Part shown: in pieces, positions 25,572 through 37,234 of the stretch
Position numbering within the stretch: position 1 is the first letter of the stretch
How the letters are laid out: each line of letters begins with the position of its first letter
The notes under the pieces: model-generated
The model's database searches: none
What the model was told of the DNA's origin: nothing
Seen by the model: the letters and a program-made list of their open reading frames with translations, nothing else
NCBI GenBank assembly: GCA_003996215.1
Contig: QJPP01007581.1
Location: 472,354-536,353 of the forward strand
DNA: 64,000 nt
Reading direction: 5' to 3'
Source of the DNA: Jaltomata sinuosa
Taxonomy: Eukaryota > Streptophyta > Magnoliopsida > Solanales > Solanaceae
Made by a program: the position numbers and the translations under genes

Positions 25572-26545
25572 AGGTGCATTCATGGAAAACACATACCCTG
25601 AAGCTGAAGAGAATTTGGATAGGGTCGCAAAGACAAATCGATCATGGCATACGAGAGATGCGAAAACGTCAGTAGGTACTTATGCAGTTGGCAAGTCTGT
25701 GGATCCTAATGAGATAGAAGACATTAAGAAGACACAGGCTGATATGAACACGACACTTGGGTTGCTGGAAAAGAAATTCCCGGCTGAGGGAGTAGAAAAA
25801 GTTAAATAGGCAGGTTCTCAAGGAAAAGAACCAAGGTCAGATGGGTACTCATTTGAAGAAGAAATTAGTTATCTGAATGATCAAGGGGCGGGTTTCCGGG
25901 CCTCTGGCCAAGGAAATCAAGGTCGGAACAGAGATAGGGATGACTACTACAATCAGTCCGATTACAGAGATAGAGCAGATGGTGACTGGCAGAAGAAGAA
26001 TGGGTACAAGAAGGATAGAAGTAATCTCTATGTTCTGCCTGTAACTCGTGAAGAGCGGGCTGGACAAACCATTATGAGAGAGTTGATCAATAAAGTGTTC
26101 CAAAAGGTTGACTCTACGGATGCGAGTATGAAGAAGATAAAAGCTGAACTCTCAAGTATAAATCAGAAAGTAGAGTCCCACGCTGTCTCCATCAAACAGC
26201 TTGAGGCACAAATGCATCAGTTGTCAACCAACCAGAATCCATGCCAAAAAGGTACCCTTCCAAGTGACACGGTTCAGCATTCGAAAAAAGATCGACATAT
26301 TATGGAGGTGGCCATTCGGAGCAGAAAGCAGACTGTTGATCCTCCTGTGCCTATTGTTGTTGATGAACCAGCCAAAGCTGAAAAGGATGATGCTGAAATT
26401 GTAGCCGAGTATGAGGATAAAGATAGTGGTGAAAGGTCATCTGAAAAATAGCCTTCTAAAAAGAAGGAGAAGAGGAAAGAAGTTTCCCCAGTCCAGAAAC
26501 CCATGCCACTACCTACTCCTTCTTACCCCCAGAGGTTGAAGAAAA
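25572..26545 (+). pseudogene. Athila gag, C-terminal half
   Basis: One frame from GGAFMENTYPEAEENLDRV through RSWHTRDAKTSVGTYAVG, TAG at 25807, then a Gly/Asp/Arg-rich RNA-binding-like stretch (GQGNQGRNRDRDDYYNQ). A likely coiled coil follows (SSINQKVESHAVSIKQLEAQMHQL), then GTLPSDTVQHSKKDRHIMEV and a Lys/Glu-rich tail with TAG at 26449. Related gags start with ~200 more residues that are missing here. The frame shifts near 26545 toward the protease. Confidence 0.75.
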
Positions 26546-27842
26546 GATCGAGGATGGAAAATTTCACAAGTTCATCTCCATGCTGAAGCAGTTGTCAGTT
26601 AATAATCCTTTGGTCAAAGCATTAGAACAGATGCCTGGTTATGCAAAATTTATGAAGGATCTGGTGACGAGGAAGAGAACGGTCAGTTTTGAGCCAGAAA
26701 ATAATTTGCACCACTATAGTGCAATAGCATCCCGTTCTATGGTACAGAAGAAGGAAGATCCTGGAGCCTTCACCATCCCGTGCATGAGCATTCTATTTCG
26801 CCAAAGCTTTGTGTGATCTGGGTGCTAGTATAAATCTGATGCCGCTTGCAGTCTACAATCAGTTAGGCTTGGGAGACCCCTCTCCGACTATAATGAAAAG
26901 GCCTGTGGGAATGCTATACAACGTATTGGTAAAGGTTGACACTTTTCTTTTTCCTGTAGATTTTGTTATCCTAGATTGTGAGGTTGACTTTGAGGTGCCC
27001 ATTATCTTGGGGAGACCATTCTTTGCTACTGGGCGTGCTTTGGTTGACTTGGAAATGGGTCAGATGAAATTCAGGCTGAATGATGAAGAGGTGACCTTTA
27101 ATGTGTGCAAGTCGATGAAGCACCATGATGATATGAGAGTAGTGTCAGTGATTGATGTAGTTGATGAGGACCAGGTCATTGTACCTGTTGAGGAGCGACT
27201 TGGTGTAGAAGCCTTTGCAGCAGTCATCATGAATTTTGAGGGTGACGACATTGATGAATATGATGAGATGGTTGCAGCACTCACAGGTTTGGGATCTTAC
27301 ACTTATGCACCAAAGAAGCTGGATTTGGATTTGAAGAATAGGACGTCACCACCGGCGCATCCATATATTGAGGAGCCGCCAGTCTTGGAGCTCAAATCAC
27401 TTCCAACTCATCTTCGATATGTTTTTTTGGAAGATAATGTGACTTTGCCGGTAATCATTGCTACAGATTTGGGTGAAGCACAGGTTGAGGCTCTGGTTGC
27501 AGTATTGAGGAAGTTTAGGAGAGCTATTGGGTGGACCATCGCAGACATTATTGGGATTTCTCCTGGAATCTATACTCACAAAATCCATCTTGAGCCTGAT
27601 TGTGTTCCATCTATTGAGCATCAGTGTAGGTTAAATCAGCCTATGCAAGAAGTTGTCAAGAAGGAGATCATAAAGTGGCTGGATGCAGGTGTGGTTTACC
27701 CAATTTCTGACAACAAATGGGTGAGCCCGGTTCAGTGCATACCAAATAAAGGAGGGATTATTGTGGTTCATAATGCTAAAAATGAGCTGATTTCGATGAG
27801 GCCAGTGACAGGCTGGCGCATATATGCATTGATTACAGAAAG
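26546..27842 (+). pseudogene. Athila protease and RT start
   Basis: The linker (KFISMLKQLSVNNPL, EQMPGYAKFMKDL) leads to DPGAFTIPC, then a one-base frameshift near 26795. The protease carries the Athila active site DLGASINLMPL (26813 on), has a ~9-residue gap at PTIMKRPVGM compared with its relatives, and ends IILGRPFFATGRAL. RT follows with the LEPD and IEHQCRLNQPMQEVVKKE region. An ATAT insertion near 27825 shifts frame just before the YRKLNAWT motif. Confidence 0.8.
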
Positions 27843-30251
27843 TTGAATGCGTGGACTGAGAAGGACCATTTTCCAAATCTATTCATGGATCAGATGCTAG
27901 ACCGTCTTGCAGGTAGAGGTTGGTACTATTTTCTTGATAGTTATTTGGGGTATAATCAGATCTCTATTGCCCTCGAAGACCAAGAGAAAACCACATTCAC
28001 ATGCCCATATGGGACATTTGCCTTTAAGAGGATGCTGTTTGGTCTTTGCAATACACCAACAACCTTTCAGAGATGTATGATGTCCATCTTTTCTGATATG
28101 GTGGAGGACACGATAGAGGTATTTATGGATGACTTTTCTGTGGTAGGTGACTCTTTCGAAGATTGTCTAGATCATCTGGGTTGTGTGTTAAAACGGTGTG
28201 AAGAGTGCAACCTAGTGCTGAATTGGGAGAAGTTCCACTTCATGGTCAAAGAAGGCATCATACTTGGTCACCGAATTTCGAAGAAGGGCATAGAAGTTCA
28301 TAGAGAAAAGATTGAGGTGATTTAAAAATTTCCCCCACCAGTTTCTGTCAAAGGTATCCGGACATTCTTGGGTCATGCAAGTTTCTATCGGAGGTTTATC
28401 AAAGAATTCTCCAAAATAGCAAATCCGTTGTGCAAGTTGTTGGAGAAAGAGGTAAAATTTGTATTTGACGATGCTTGTCTCAAGGCATTCGAGTGCCTCA
28501 AAGAGAAGTTGGTTACAACTCCTGTCATAATTGCTCCTGATTGGTCGCAACCATTTGAGGTTATGTGTGGTGTTAGTGGGGTGGCGCTAGGAGCAGTCCT
28601 AGGCCAAAGGCGCGAGAAGATTCATCATTCTATTTACTAGGCTATCAAGGCACTTAACCCAGCTCTGAAGAACTATACAGTGACTGAATAGGAACTCCTT
28701 GTTGTGGTCTTTGCCTTCGAGAAATTCAGATCTTATTTGCTTGGAACCAAGGTGTTTGTGCATACTGACCATTCAGCTCTTCGTTGTCTCATGGCAAAGA
28801 AGAACGCAAAACCAAGGTTGATTAGATGGGTGTTTCTGCTACCAAAGTTCAACTTCGAGGTTAAAGACCGAAAGGGTACAGAAAATATGGTGGCAGACCA
28901 TTTGTCTAGGTTGGAGGAAGAAGCTATGGTGAAACTGAATGATGAGCTTGAGATTGATGATTGTTTTCCTGACGAACAGGTATTGGCTGCTTCTCAGGAC
29001 TTGATCCCATGGTTCGCGGACATTGCCAACTATTTGGCAAGTGATTTAGTGCCTGATGATATGTCCGTTCACCAAAGGAGAAAGTTCATGTCTGATGTGA
29101 AGAAATAATTTTGGGAAGAGCCATTCTAATTTCGTGTCTGTGCTGATACCATGATACAAAGATGTGTGCCAGAAGCTGAGATGATGGAGATATTGGAAGC
29201 ATGACATTCATCCCCTGTTGGAGGTCATCATAGTGGTATTCGGATGGCCAATAAGATTTTATAGTGCGGCTATTATTGACCGACTATTCATAAAGATGCC
29301 CATGAGTTTGCAAAGGCTTGTAGCAGGTGTATGAGGGAAGAAGGCATATCAAGAAGGCATGAGCTTCCTATAAATCCCATCCTTGTGATTGAGCTATTTT
29401 ATGTGTGGGGCATTGACTTCATGGGGCAATTTGTGCTATCTGACGGGAACCGGTATATATTGGTAGTTGTTGACTATGTGTCTAAGTGGGTGGAGGAGGT
29501 TGCACTTCCAAGCAATGAGGGTAAATATGTCACAGCGTTCTTGAAAAATAACATCTTCTCCAGATTCGGTACGCCAAGGGTCATTATTAGCGATGGAGGC
29601 TCTTACTTCTGCAACAAGTTGTTTCATGCCATGCTTGAGAAATATGGAGTGAAACGCAGATTTGCAACCCGTTATCATCCGCAGACGAGTGGGCAAGTGG
29701 AGGTCTCCAATAGAGAAATCAAGTCAATACTGTCCAAGACCGTTAATGCAAATAGAAAGTATTGGTCACGGAAGCTTGAAGATGCATTGTGGGCGTACCG
29801 GACTGCATACAAGACTCCAATAGGCATGTCTCCATACCAGCTTTTGTTTGGTAAGGCATGCCACCTTCCGTTTGAACTAGAGCACAAGGACATGTGGGCC
29901 TTAAAGAAGCTAAACTTGGAGTGGGGTATAGCATCATTGCAAAGGCTAGGGCAGCTGAAAGAGTTGGATGAGTTCGGACTGAATGCATACAAAAGTTCAG
30001 CTCTGTACAAGGAGAGAATGAAGTTGTACCATGACCGAAAGTTAGAGAAGAGAGATTTTCAGCCAGGTGACTTAGTCCTGCTTTTCAACTCTAGACTTCG
30101 CTTGTTTCCTGGCAAGTTAAAGTCCAAGTGGATTGGACCCTTCAAGGTGGTGCCAGTTTCCCCTCATGGAGCTATTAAACTTGAAAACCTTGAAGGGAAA
30201 AGGTTCAAAGCAAATGTGCAGCGGATCAAAGCCTATTTCGACACAGCATAG
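27843..30251 (+). pseudogene. Athila RT, RNase H and integrase
   Basis: A single frame broken only by stops. RT: LNAWTEKDHFP, CPYGTFAFKRMLFGL, catalytic FMDDF at 28122-28136, then TAA at 28323. RNase H: KVFVHTDHSALRCLM and MVADHLSRLE. TAGs at ~28638 and ~28690 fit CAG decay. More stops at 29106-29290 cover the zinc-finger region. Integrase is open for 306 codons from 29331, with GIDFMG, IISDGGSYF and SNREIKS giving the D, D, E triad, and GKLKSKWIGPFKV near the end. In the family this polyprotein makes and inserts the cDNA; here it cannot be made whole. Confidence 0.85.
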
Positions 30252-30336
30252 AAAGTCAAGACAATTGAAACTTAGAGCATAGATTAATTCGTTCCACCCA
30301 AGGAGCTTGATAAAGTCTGAGTAATCAAGCAATTTG

Positions 30337-30384
30337 CATCATGCCGCGATGTTAAATCAGGTGATACATGGGAGGAAACCCATG
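30337..30384 (+). other. Two-hairpin module, copy 1
   Basis: CATCATGCCGCGATG (near-perfect stem) then GTTAAATCAGG, then CATGGGAGGAAACCCATG, a perfect 6-bp stem. First copy after the integrase stop. Preceded by a conserved TCTGAGTA lead. Confidence 0.6.
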
Positions 30385-30475
30385 ATGTTGTAATTTGGCC
30401 CTGATTTACTTTATGTTAGTTGTAGTGTAAAGACTATAGAGTGTTTTGGTGAATTCTGAGTAGCTAAAATACTTA

Positions 30476-30525
30476 CGTCGTGCCGCGACGTTAAATCAGG
30501 TGCTGCTTAGGAGGCAACGCAAGGC
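30476..30525 (+). other. Two-hairpin module, copy 2
   Basis: CGTCGTGCCGCGACG forms a perfect 5-bp stem, followed by TTAAATCAGG and a weakened second stem around TTAGGAGGCAACGCAA. Its lead is TTCTGAGTAGCTAAAA. Confidence 0.6.
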
Positions 30526-30599
30526 TAAACGTCTGCTATATGTACAAAATTAAGTGGAGGAAAAGTGCTGGAGAAAATAAAACTCAGAAAATGGGTAAG

Positions 30600-31136
30600 T
30601 CAGTGTCCACGAGTGTGGGTCACGGATTGTGGACCATTCCATGAGTCGTTGAACCAACTCGTGGAACTCAGGTGATCACGGCCAAGTGCAGAACAGCTTC
30701 CAGGAACTGGTTCCACGAGTCGCGAACACAATCACGAATCGTGATTTACAGTCATGGAAATTAGAGGAAACTTGGGTGGCAGGACGTGTTCCATGAGACC
30801 ATTCTACGAGTCGTGGTTTGTTCCATGATTCGTGAACAAAATTCGTGGAACCCAAGTAAGTTTGATTTTTTTTTACTGTTCACCCGCTTAACCCGACCCG
30901 ACCCGCGACCTGAATCATTTAAAACATCCAAACCGAATCAACTCCCTCCTATTTCCATTCCAACACCAAATCACACCAAATCCCAAAAATTTCACAAAAA
31001 TCACTCCCAACATCTTCCCCCCACAAGCCGTGCTACTGTTTCTTCACCAAGCGGGTTTGTGAACATAGGCGGTCGTGGGTCGAGGTTGCTGCTCTTAATC
31101 GTCATCACCTACTCCCATTCTTCCCAAATTTCAAAG
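30600..31136 (+). promoter_or_regulatory. Putative internal promoter and leader for third ORF
   Basis: A palindrome block (30605-30850, CACGAGTCGTG family) leads to AACCCGACCCGACCCG near 30890. A ~220-base AC/pyrimidine-rich leader then ends in a donor-like TCAAAG|GTATGA (exon end 31136). The layout copies that of the LTR promoters. No clear TATA was seen. Confidence 0.45.
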
Positions 31137-31769
31137 GTATGAAACTAATTCTAAACCTTGTTTGAGATTTTGGAGAAAACAACTTGACCTAGGGTATGAA
31201 ATTAGGTGATGTACTTGTTTAAACACCCTAAGGGATGATGGTTGTGGAATGGGTAAGTTAAATATGGTTGAAATTATGCATGAAAGTGTTGAGAAAAAAT
31301 AAATAAAAAATGCACAAAAAAGATGCACCAGTTGATTTTCCGCTGTACAGTGGTCACAAGTGCTTTTTACGGCTAGTGGTTCATTCCACGAGTCATGGAA
31401 AGCATTCGTAGGCAATACACAGGAAATCTGTTCTCAGGTCTTATTCCTTCGAGGGTCGTCCATGAGTCGTGGTTGTTTCCACGAGTCATGGATGGCACTC
31501 GTGGTTATCAGACCTGCAAGATGAAAAAGAGGTCTGATTTCCACGAGGGGTATCTACAAGTCGTGGTTTTATTCATGAGTCATGGATGCAACTCGTGGAA
31601 CTCATACCTGCAATCAATCTCTGCTACCCAGCGACCATGAGAGTTTTTCACTAGTCGTGATTATTTTCATAGTTCATGTACCTGACTCGTGGAACCCAAG
31701 TTCAGTAAATTTAAGGATTTTTTTTTTGGGGTTTTCTTGGTTTGGTTGTACTGATGTTGCCCTTTGCAG
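31137..31769 (+). other. Putative 5'-UTR intron of third ORF
   Basis: Starts GTATGA at 31137 and ends TTGCCCTTTGCAG at 31769, five bases before the third-ORF ATG. It is T-rich near the 3' end and holds a second palindrome block at 31385-31690. GT-AG and polypyrimidine features fit a plant intron; splicing is inferred. Confidence 0.45.
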
Positions 31770-31774
31770 GTACT

Positions 31775-34018
31775 ATGATATCGAAGAACACAGAAGCATT
31801 CAAGGTGGCAGCTCGTTAATTCAAATCTAGACTCCATGACGAACCGGATGAGTCCACTGCACATGAACCTGAGTCAAGCGGGTCAGAAGAAATATATGAG
31901 ATCCAGCCTGACCCAGATGTAGAGTGACGGACCAGGAGACATGGGCCCAAACACAGGCAGTTCAGAAGGCTAGACTTCAGCTAGACATCACCACCGTACC
32001 ACCAACAACGACCAATCGAGGGTTCGTTCGAAGAGGGTGATGGAAGCCGGGAGAGAAACACAGGGGCCAGTACTGATGACAAAAATGCATTTGATGATGG
32101 TGAGTCAGCATCCAGTGATAAGAGCTCTTCTAACCTAGCCGTCCCGACAGCTGCACGACCGACACAGGCAGAGGATGATAGAGCACAGATACCGGAAGCA
32201 CATGCTAATCAGAGATGGTGTTTTCCGAAGATGCAGACCATATACAGATAGGGAATTGCTCAGTCCGACAAGGGCCTGCCCAAAAGTGGTATCTTCGAAG
32301 ATCCACGGATTCGGACTGAGGGTTTAGCATCCATCCCCACTATTCAGTCCATGTTCAATCACTACTGGTGCGGTTGGATGGTTGAGCCCCCAGGTAGCTA
32401 TTGTCCCCAGATAGTTCGAGAGTTTTATGCATCCTATAAGGCCACAACCACTCAACTACTTGGACCGAGACACCGATATCAGGATCTACCTCCACTCACC
32501 AGTACTTTAGTACAGTTTGCACCTGTGGACATCTCTGAACGAACTATCCAGCGGTTCTTGTTTGGACCAGCGCATGAGTTGTAGGTCGACACAGTAGAGT
32601 TTGATAGTAAGATGAAGATTGTCTGAGATAATTCAAGACTGAGAGACACGGTTTAGCGGGCAGATTTATTGAGATGGGCTGCAGGTTACATAACTGACAA
32701 TGGTGAAGATGCAAAATGGGTTCTCGACGGTGACATAAAGAGGGCAACATTGAATTTCACCGAAAAGTTCTGGTGGGCCATTGTCTAGACTCACATCTAT
32801 CCGACTAATATGGACAATTCCCTGACACCTGATCGTGCGGTATTAGTGGCGAGCATCATGGCAGGGTATGAGATTAATTTTTCATGCTGCATACTGGAGG
32901 AGATACATGAGCGGGCATTCAGACCGCACACTAGCATACCCTTCCCCTGTATGATTCAGCGCATATGTAGGGAGTCGGCAGTCCCGCAGATGCTCAACAT
33001 TGACCATAATAAGGAGGTGACTCACATTCAAGATGCCGGGTTGATCAGAGATGTGACTAACCCGGTTGCACACCGACGAGCTTAATCCTCTTTTTTGGCT
33101 AGCACTTTGCGAGTTGAGGGGTCCTCCGCTGCACTAGACCCACTTGATATGCATGAAATGGGGGTAAGTGTAGCGGCAGAGAGTACCACAGCCACCACTC
33201 TAGCTTCAACACCTTCGACCTCTAAGCCACCATCAGACATCCCTACCTCTCCCTCGTGCACAACTTCTTCAGGTAGGGTTACTATTGATGATGAGTTTCT
33301 CTAGAAGCTCATTTCTTGATAGGCTGAGACGAAGAAATAGGTGAATGACTTGTTGGACCAGCTCCAACCATGGGTACGATCCACTGTAGTGGCCGCAGAA
33401 GAGAGGATGAAATCTGAGATCGACCAGGTTGCATGAGAAATGGCGGCACGGGTTAATGCTTTTGAGTGCCGAGTGAATACTCAGCTATAGTCTATACAGA
33501 GCCCAAACATGGGTCATATTAAGTATTAGCTAGCCCTCATACGAGAGGAGATTAGAGAAGTGGACACCATTCAGACTCAGACTATGTCATCCTTTTCTAT
33601 TGAGGTTCCAGCGCCCACGCGCCGTGTAGTTAATTTATTTGTTGAGGAAGCACTGGCAACCACTAGTGAGAGAGCCAAGCGAGTGTATTATGAGAGTACC
33701 CCTGGGGTTTTGGAGGATCCTAAGATATTTAAGAGAGACACTACTATGGCCACATGGCTCTCCTTGGATGATATGCGTCTCCGTGAGGAGACAGAGGGAC
33801 AAAGGCATAGGGGTGCATCATCTAGTTCAGCTCCTGGAGGTGGAGGATCCACACCCTCTGTTATTGGGGGTCCAGAATTGGTCACTACTGAGAGGGCACC
33901 TACTGATGTCCCTCCTCTCATTGATACATTAAGTGTGATAGCCACCACCATTGCCACTGACACTGCAATAGGTACCACATTACTGGCCCCGCACACTTCA
34001 TCGGACGCTGGTGTTTAG
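31775..34018 (+). pseudogene. Third ORF, plant transposon-protein domain (PF20167-like), 748 codons
   Basis: A single reading frame from ATG 31775 (MISKNTEAFKV) to TAG 34016, with about 16 internal stops and no frameshift. The N-terminal third is acidic and Ser-rich. The domain starts near codon 190 (FNHYWCGWM, PQIVREFYASYKA, VQFAPVDISERTIQRFLFG). It goes on to DLLRWAAGYITDNG, FWWAIV, TNMDNSLTPDRAVLVASIMAGYEINF and FPCMIQRICRESAVPQ near codon 410. The C-terminal part is Ser/Thr/Pro-rich with a possible coiled coil near 33400. The pattern matches the putative plant transposon domain found after Athila integrase. Function unknown; no signal peptide or membrane span seen. Confidence 0.6.
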
Positions 34019-35679
34019 GCGCCACAGGTATGTTCCTGCCTCCCTGTGATTTTACTTTTCTTGATGCATTGAGGACAATGCACATTACTTTTTGGTGGGG
34101 TGGGGGAAGCAGCTGTCCATATTCTAATGGGTTATTTGGCGAAGTTTGAGTAGCCAAAAGACCCGCATCGTGCCACGACGTTAAATCAGGCACTACATGG
34201 GAGGCAACCCATGAGGGTACTCAAAAGGTACCCGAGTCCTTAGGGTTTTCTTGCCTGTTTTCTTTCCCTAATGATTTTTATTTCTATTAAACCAGCAAGT
34301 TTAGTATAGGTTGTATATAGTAGAAGAAGAAAAGGAACTTAGCGCAGTCTGTGATATGATTTTTGGAACTGGATTTTTGATTGAAAAAATGAAAAACCCT
34401 TCAAATTTTGTGTGAGATGGTAGTATCTGTTCTTGATAGACTAACCGTTATGGATCTATGCATGACATTGTAATGTAATCAACTTGATGAATGGATAAGC
34501 TAGAGCATGAAACTGATAGTTAGCATGTAATTGTTTGACTCGGTGCCATGAATGTGTGAGCTTATTTGACTTTTTCTTGCATTGTGTGTCAATCTAGAAC
34601 TTGCCCGATTAGTCTTTCTTAGGTTCTAGGATGGTTGGTTAGGAAAGGATCATAGGCCGTTTTTGACTTAGTCCACTTTATCCAAATGACCGACCAAATG
34701 AAGTAAGTATCCTTTGATCCCATTTTGTGCTTAAATTGACCCATTTTGTTGTTTAGCCTAATCACCTTTCCCATCTTTTTGCAAAACCTTTAGTTTGGCC
34801 CTGGTCCCTCCTTGGACATCGTGTACCTCAACTCAGGAAAATCGCCTAAGTTGAGGGTGGCTACTGTAGAGGTGAGTGAGGAGTAGGGGTATGAAAATAG
34901 AAGGTTAGTAATGAAAAAGGAAAATAACGGGTGTGGTGGGCATGATAAAGAAAAGAAAAAGAAAGAGAAAAAGAAAGAGAAAAAGAAAGAAAAAGAAAAG
35001 AAAAGAAAAAAAATATGAAAAAAGTGTTGAATTTGAACCAAAAGTCGCACTTGTCACTTGTTCAAAAATAAAAAGGGAGGAAAAAAAGGGGAGGAAAAGA
35101 ATAGAGTTGGTCAGATAGGTGGAGAAAGAAAAAAAAATTAGCGTAGTGTCAAGGAGGGCTTAGTCACTGATTTCCATATCTACCATTCCCGTCCCCAAGA
35201 CTACGTTACAAACCAAGAGAAGTTCTATAGTGATCCTAATCCAATTGTCCAAAAGCCGAGGCATAGAAAATAAGGGCAAGCCTATGGTATTGTGCATGCA
35301 TTGCTTGAATATCTATTGTTAGTGCGAGTGTCTTTGTTCAGTCCCCGAATTGTTGATGATATTAAGATGTGATTGGGACTTCTTTGTGGTGAGGGCACTA
35401 GAGTAACTTTGAATGCTAACTGTTAGCGTAAGTCTCATATGTGTATGCTACGTCGTCTATTGATAGTATAATTTCATTCCTGGATCCTCTTGTGTTTTCT
35501 TGATAGTCAGAACACATGCACTGGTTTTGTATTGAAAAGGGAGGGGGGATACTTGTTATGAACTAAATTGCAAAATCATATGACTACCGTAGTTCCTAGT
35601 TTTCTTTTGCAATAGCCTCGTTCTAGGATAGTTTTGTTTCATCACTTGAGGACAAGCAATGACTTTAAGTTGAGGGTGT
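34019..35679 (+). other. 3' non-coding region with purine-rich run
   Basis: No coding signal. Holds hairpin-module copy 3, an A/G-only-like run of AAAGA/GAAAAA units at 34948-35020, and a G-rich GAAAAGGGAGGGGGG at 35544-35558 that could be a second polypurine tract. It ends with GAGGACAAGCAATG and AAGTTGAGGGTGT, the polypurine tract just before the LTR. Confidence 0.6.
34166..34213 (+). other. Two-hairpin module, copy 3
   Basis: CATCGTGCCACGACG, TTAAATCAGG, then CATGGGAGGCAACCCATG with a perfect 6-bp stem. Lies 150 bases after the third ORF, with the same TTTGAGTAGCCAAAAG lead as the other copies. Confidence 0.6.
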
Positions 35680-37234
35680 TGATGTGCCGCGGCTTTGCGG
35701 CGCTTTAGACGCTTAAAACTTGGAATTTGAGCATGTCCTTTAGTGATTTTTAGTAAGATTTGATGTGTTTTGGAGTCTTGCACAAGAAACCAGGTTTCAG
35801 AGACAGTGTCCAGAAAAATACTAATAATTGGGCTGAAACTAACTTCCACGACTCATAACCACGAGTCGTCAATCATTCCACGAGTCGTGGGAGTAAGTCA
35901 TGGAGAAATTACTGAAGCATGAGATGTGGCCTGAGTTCTATGAAGGGATTCCCCAAATCGTGGATAGGTCCACGAGTCGTGAACCTTGGTCGTGAAAGAA
36001 GATTAGAAAAGGAACAAAACAGCCTGTGTTCTATGGATGGTTCCCACGAGTGATGCTCTTGTTCACGAGTCGTGATCCATGCTCGTGGAACCTGATCAGA
36101 GAAGGGGCAAAGAGTCTGAGTCCTACGACCCAACTCCAAGAGCTGTGATCCATCCTACGAGTCGTAGACTGCTGCCGTGGAAAGGAACCCGCAGAAGAAC
36201 AAAGTTGCCTGAGTTCCACGAGTACTGTCCACGAGCTGTAGAAGCTCCCACGAATCGTGGAATAGTCTCATGAAAGCTGCCGAGTCCAATTTCCCAGTTG
36301 TATTAGGAAAGGATTTATTTTTGTCTATAAATACTTTCCCCTAGGTTTTTATTTAGGGTTGTTACACGGTATTTTTTAGGCAATTTTTTGGATAGTTGTT
36401 AATTGATTTTGGTGTTGAATTCAAAGTTTAGTTCTTGGCAATTCAAAGTGTTCTTGAGATTATTCTTTAAGATTCCGGTTTTCTTTACTCTTCTTTGTAA
36501 GTATCTCTTGATGATTGCTTAAACAAACATTGATTGCATGCTTATGAACATGAGTAGCTAAATCCACAACTAGGGTTGTGGGAACTATGAATGATTAACG
36601 AAGTAGGCAAAGTACTTAGGTAATCTAGGAAGGTGTTTATTGCATGTATTGTTCTTCCCTTCGCTTTGATTGCTTTTTAACAGTGTACAATTGCCGGACC
36701 AAGGAGGTTACGGATGGGAAAGGTTTGTAACCAACGAGATTCGAGTCTATCAACCCTCGTCTAATAGCTTGACCTTGTCCGGGAATAGCTAATCTGGGAT
36801 CAAGGGTAAGGGTTAGTAAAGTGACACCCGCGGCCGGACCAAGGCGTGTGGTGAAATTCACCTAGTTGCCGGACCAAGGAATTAGGTGAACCTAACTTAC
36901 TGATTCTGCATGCTAAGCACTAAACTAGTTAACCAAGTACAAAAGCCTTAATAAGTTATGATCTCATGTGGAACACGACCCTAGTCACTTCTCTTATTGA
37001 TAGCAACTGTTGAAATTGATCTCTGTTACTTGTACTAATTCACATTACGATCTTTACTTGTTACTTTAAGAAAAAACCCTTTTACGAGAAATAAATGACT
37101 AAAAGATTGAGTAAACACTAATCGACCATAATCCTATCATATTCCCTGTGGGATCGACCCCAACCTTTAGTTGGGTTCTATATTTGAACAGCGACCGCTT
37201 GGGCTTCTTTTAGAGGTGTAATTTTGGCGCATCA
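35680..37234 (+). repeat. 3' LTR of the Athila-like element
   Basis: 1555 bases, TGATGTGCCGCGG to GGCGCATCA, aligned with 23976-25551. Palindromes here are less decayed: CCACGAGTCGTGG at 35878-35890 is perfect. Confidence 0.9.

Larger units (their letters stand above)
23976..37234 (+). mobile_element. Athila-like Ty3-gypsy element with third ORF, full length between LTRs
   Basis: 13,259 bases with LTRs 23976-25551 and 35680-37234 (both TGATGTGCCG to GCGCATCA), flanked by the 5-base duplication ACCAT (23971-23975, 37235-37239). Order: LTR, primer site, gag C-terminal part, PR, RT, RNase H, IN, third ORF, polypurine tract, LTR. Loss of the gag N-terminus, several frameshifts and many stops make it inactive. 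LTRs differ at about 20 of the first 250 bases, mostly C/T and G/A, as expected for methylated DNA. Confidence 0.9.

Noticed and set aside
29436..30010. Minus-strand frames opposite the integrase
   Set aside because: Shadows of the plus-strand integrase frame.
31775..34018. Calling the third ORF an envelope gene
   Set aside because: No signal peptide, membrane span or furin-like site is visible, and the text matches the plant transposon-protein domain instead.
34933..35118. Lys/Arg-rich 61-codon frame
   Set aside because: It is the translation of an AAAGA/GAAAAA purine run, not a protein.
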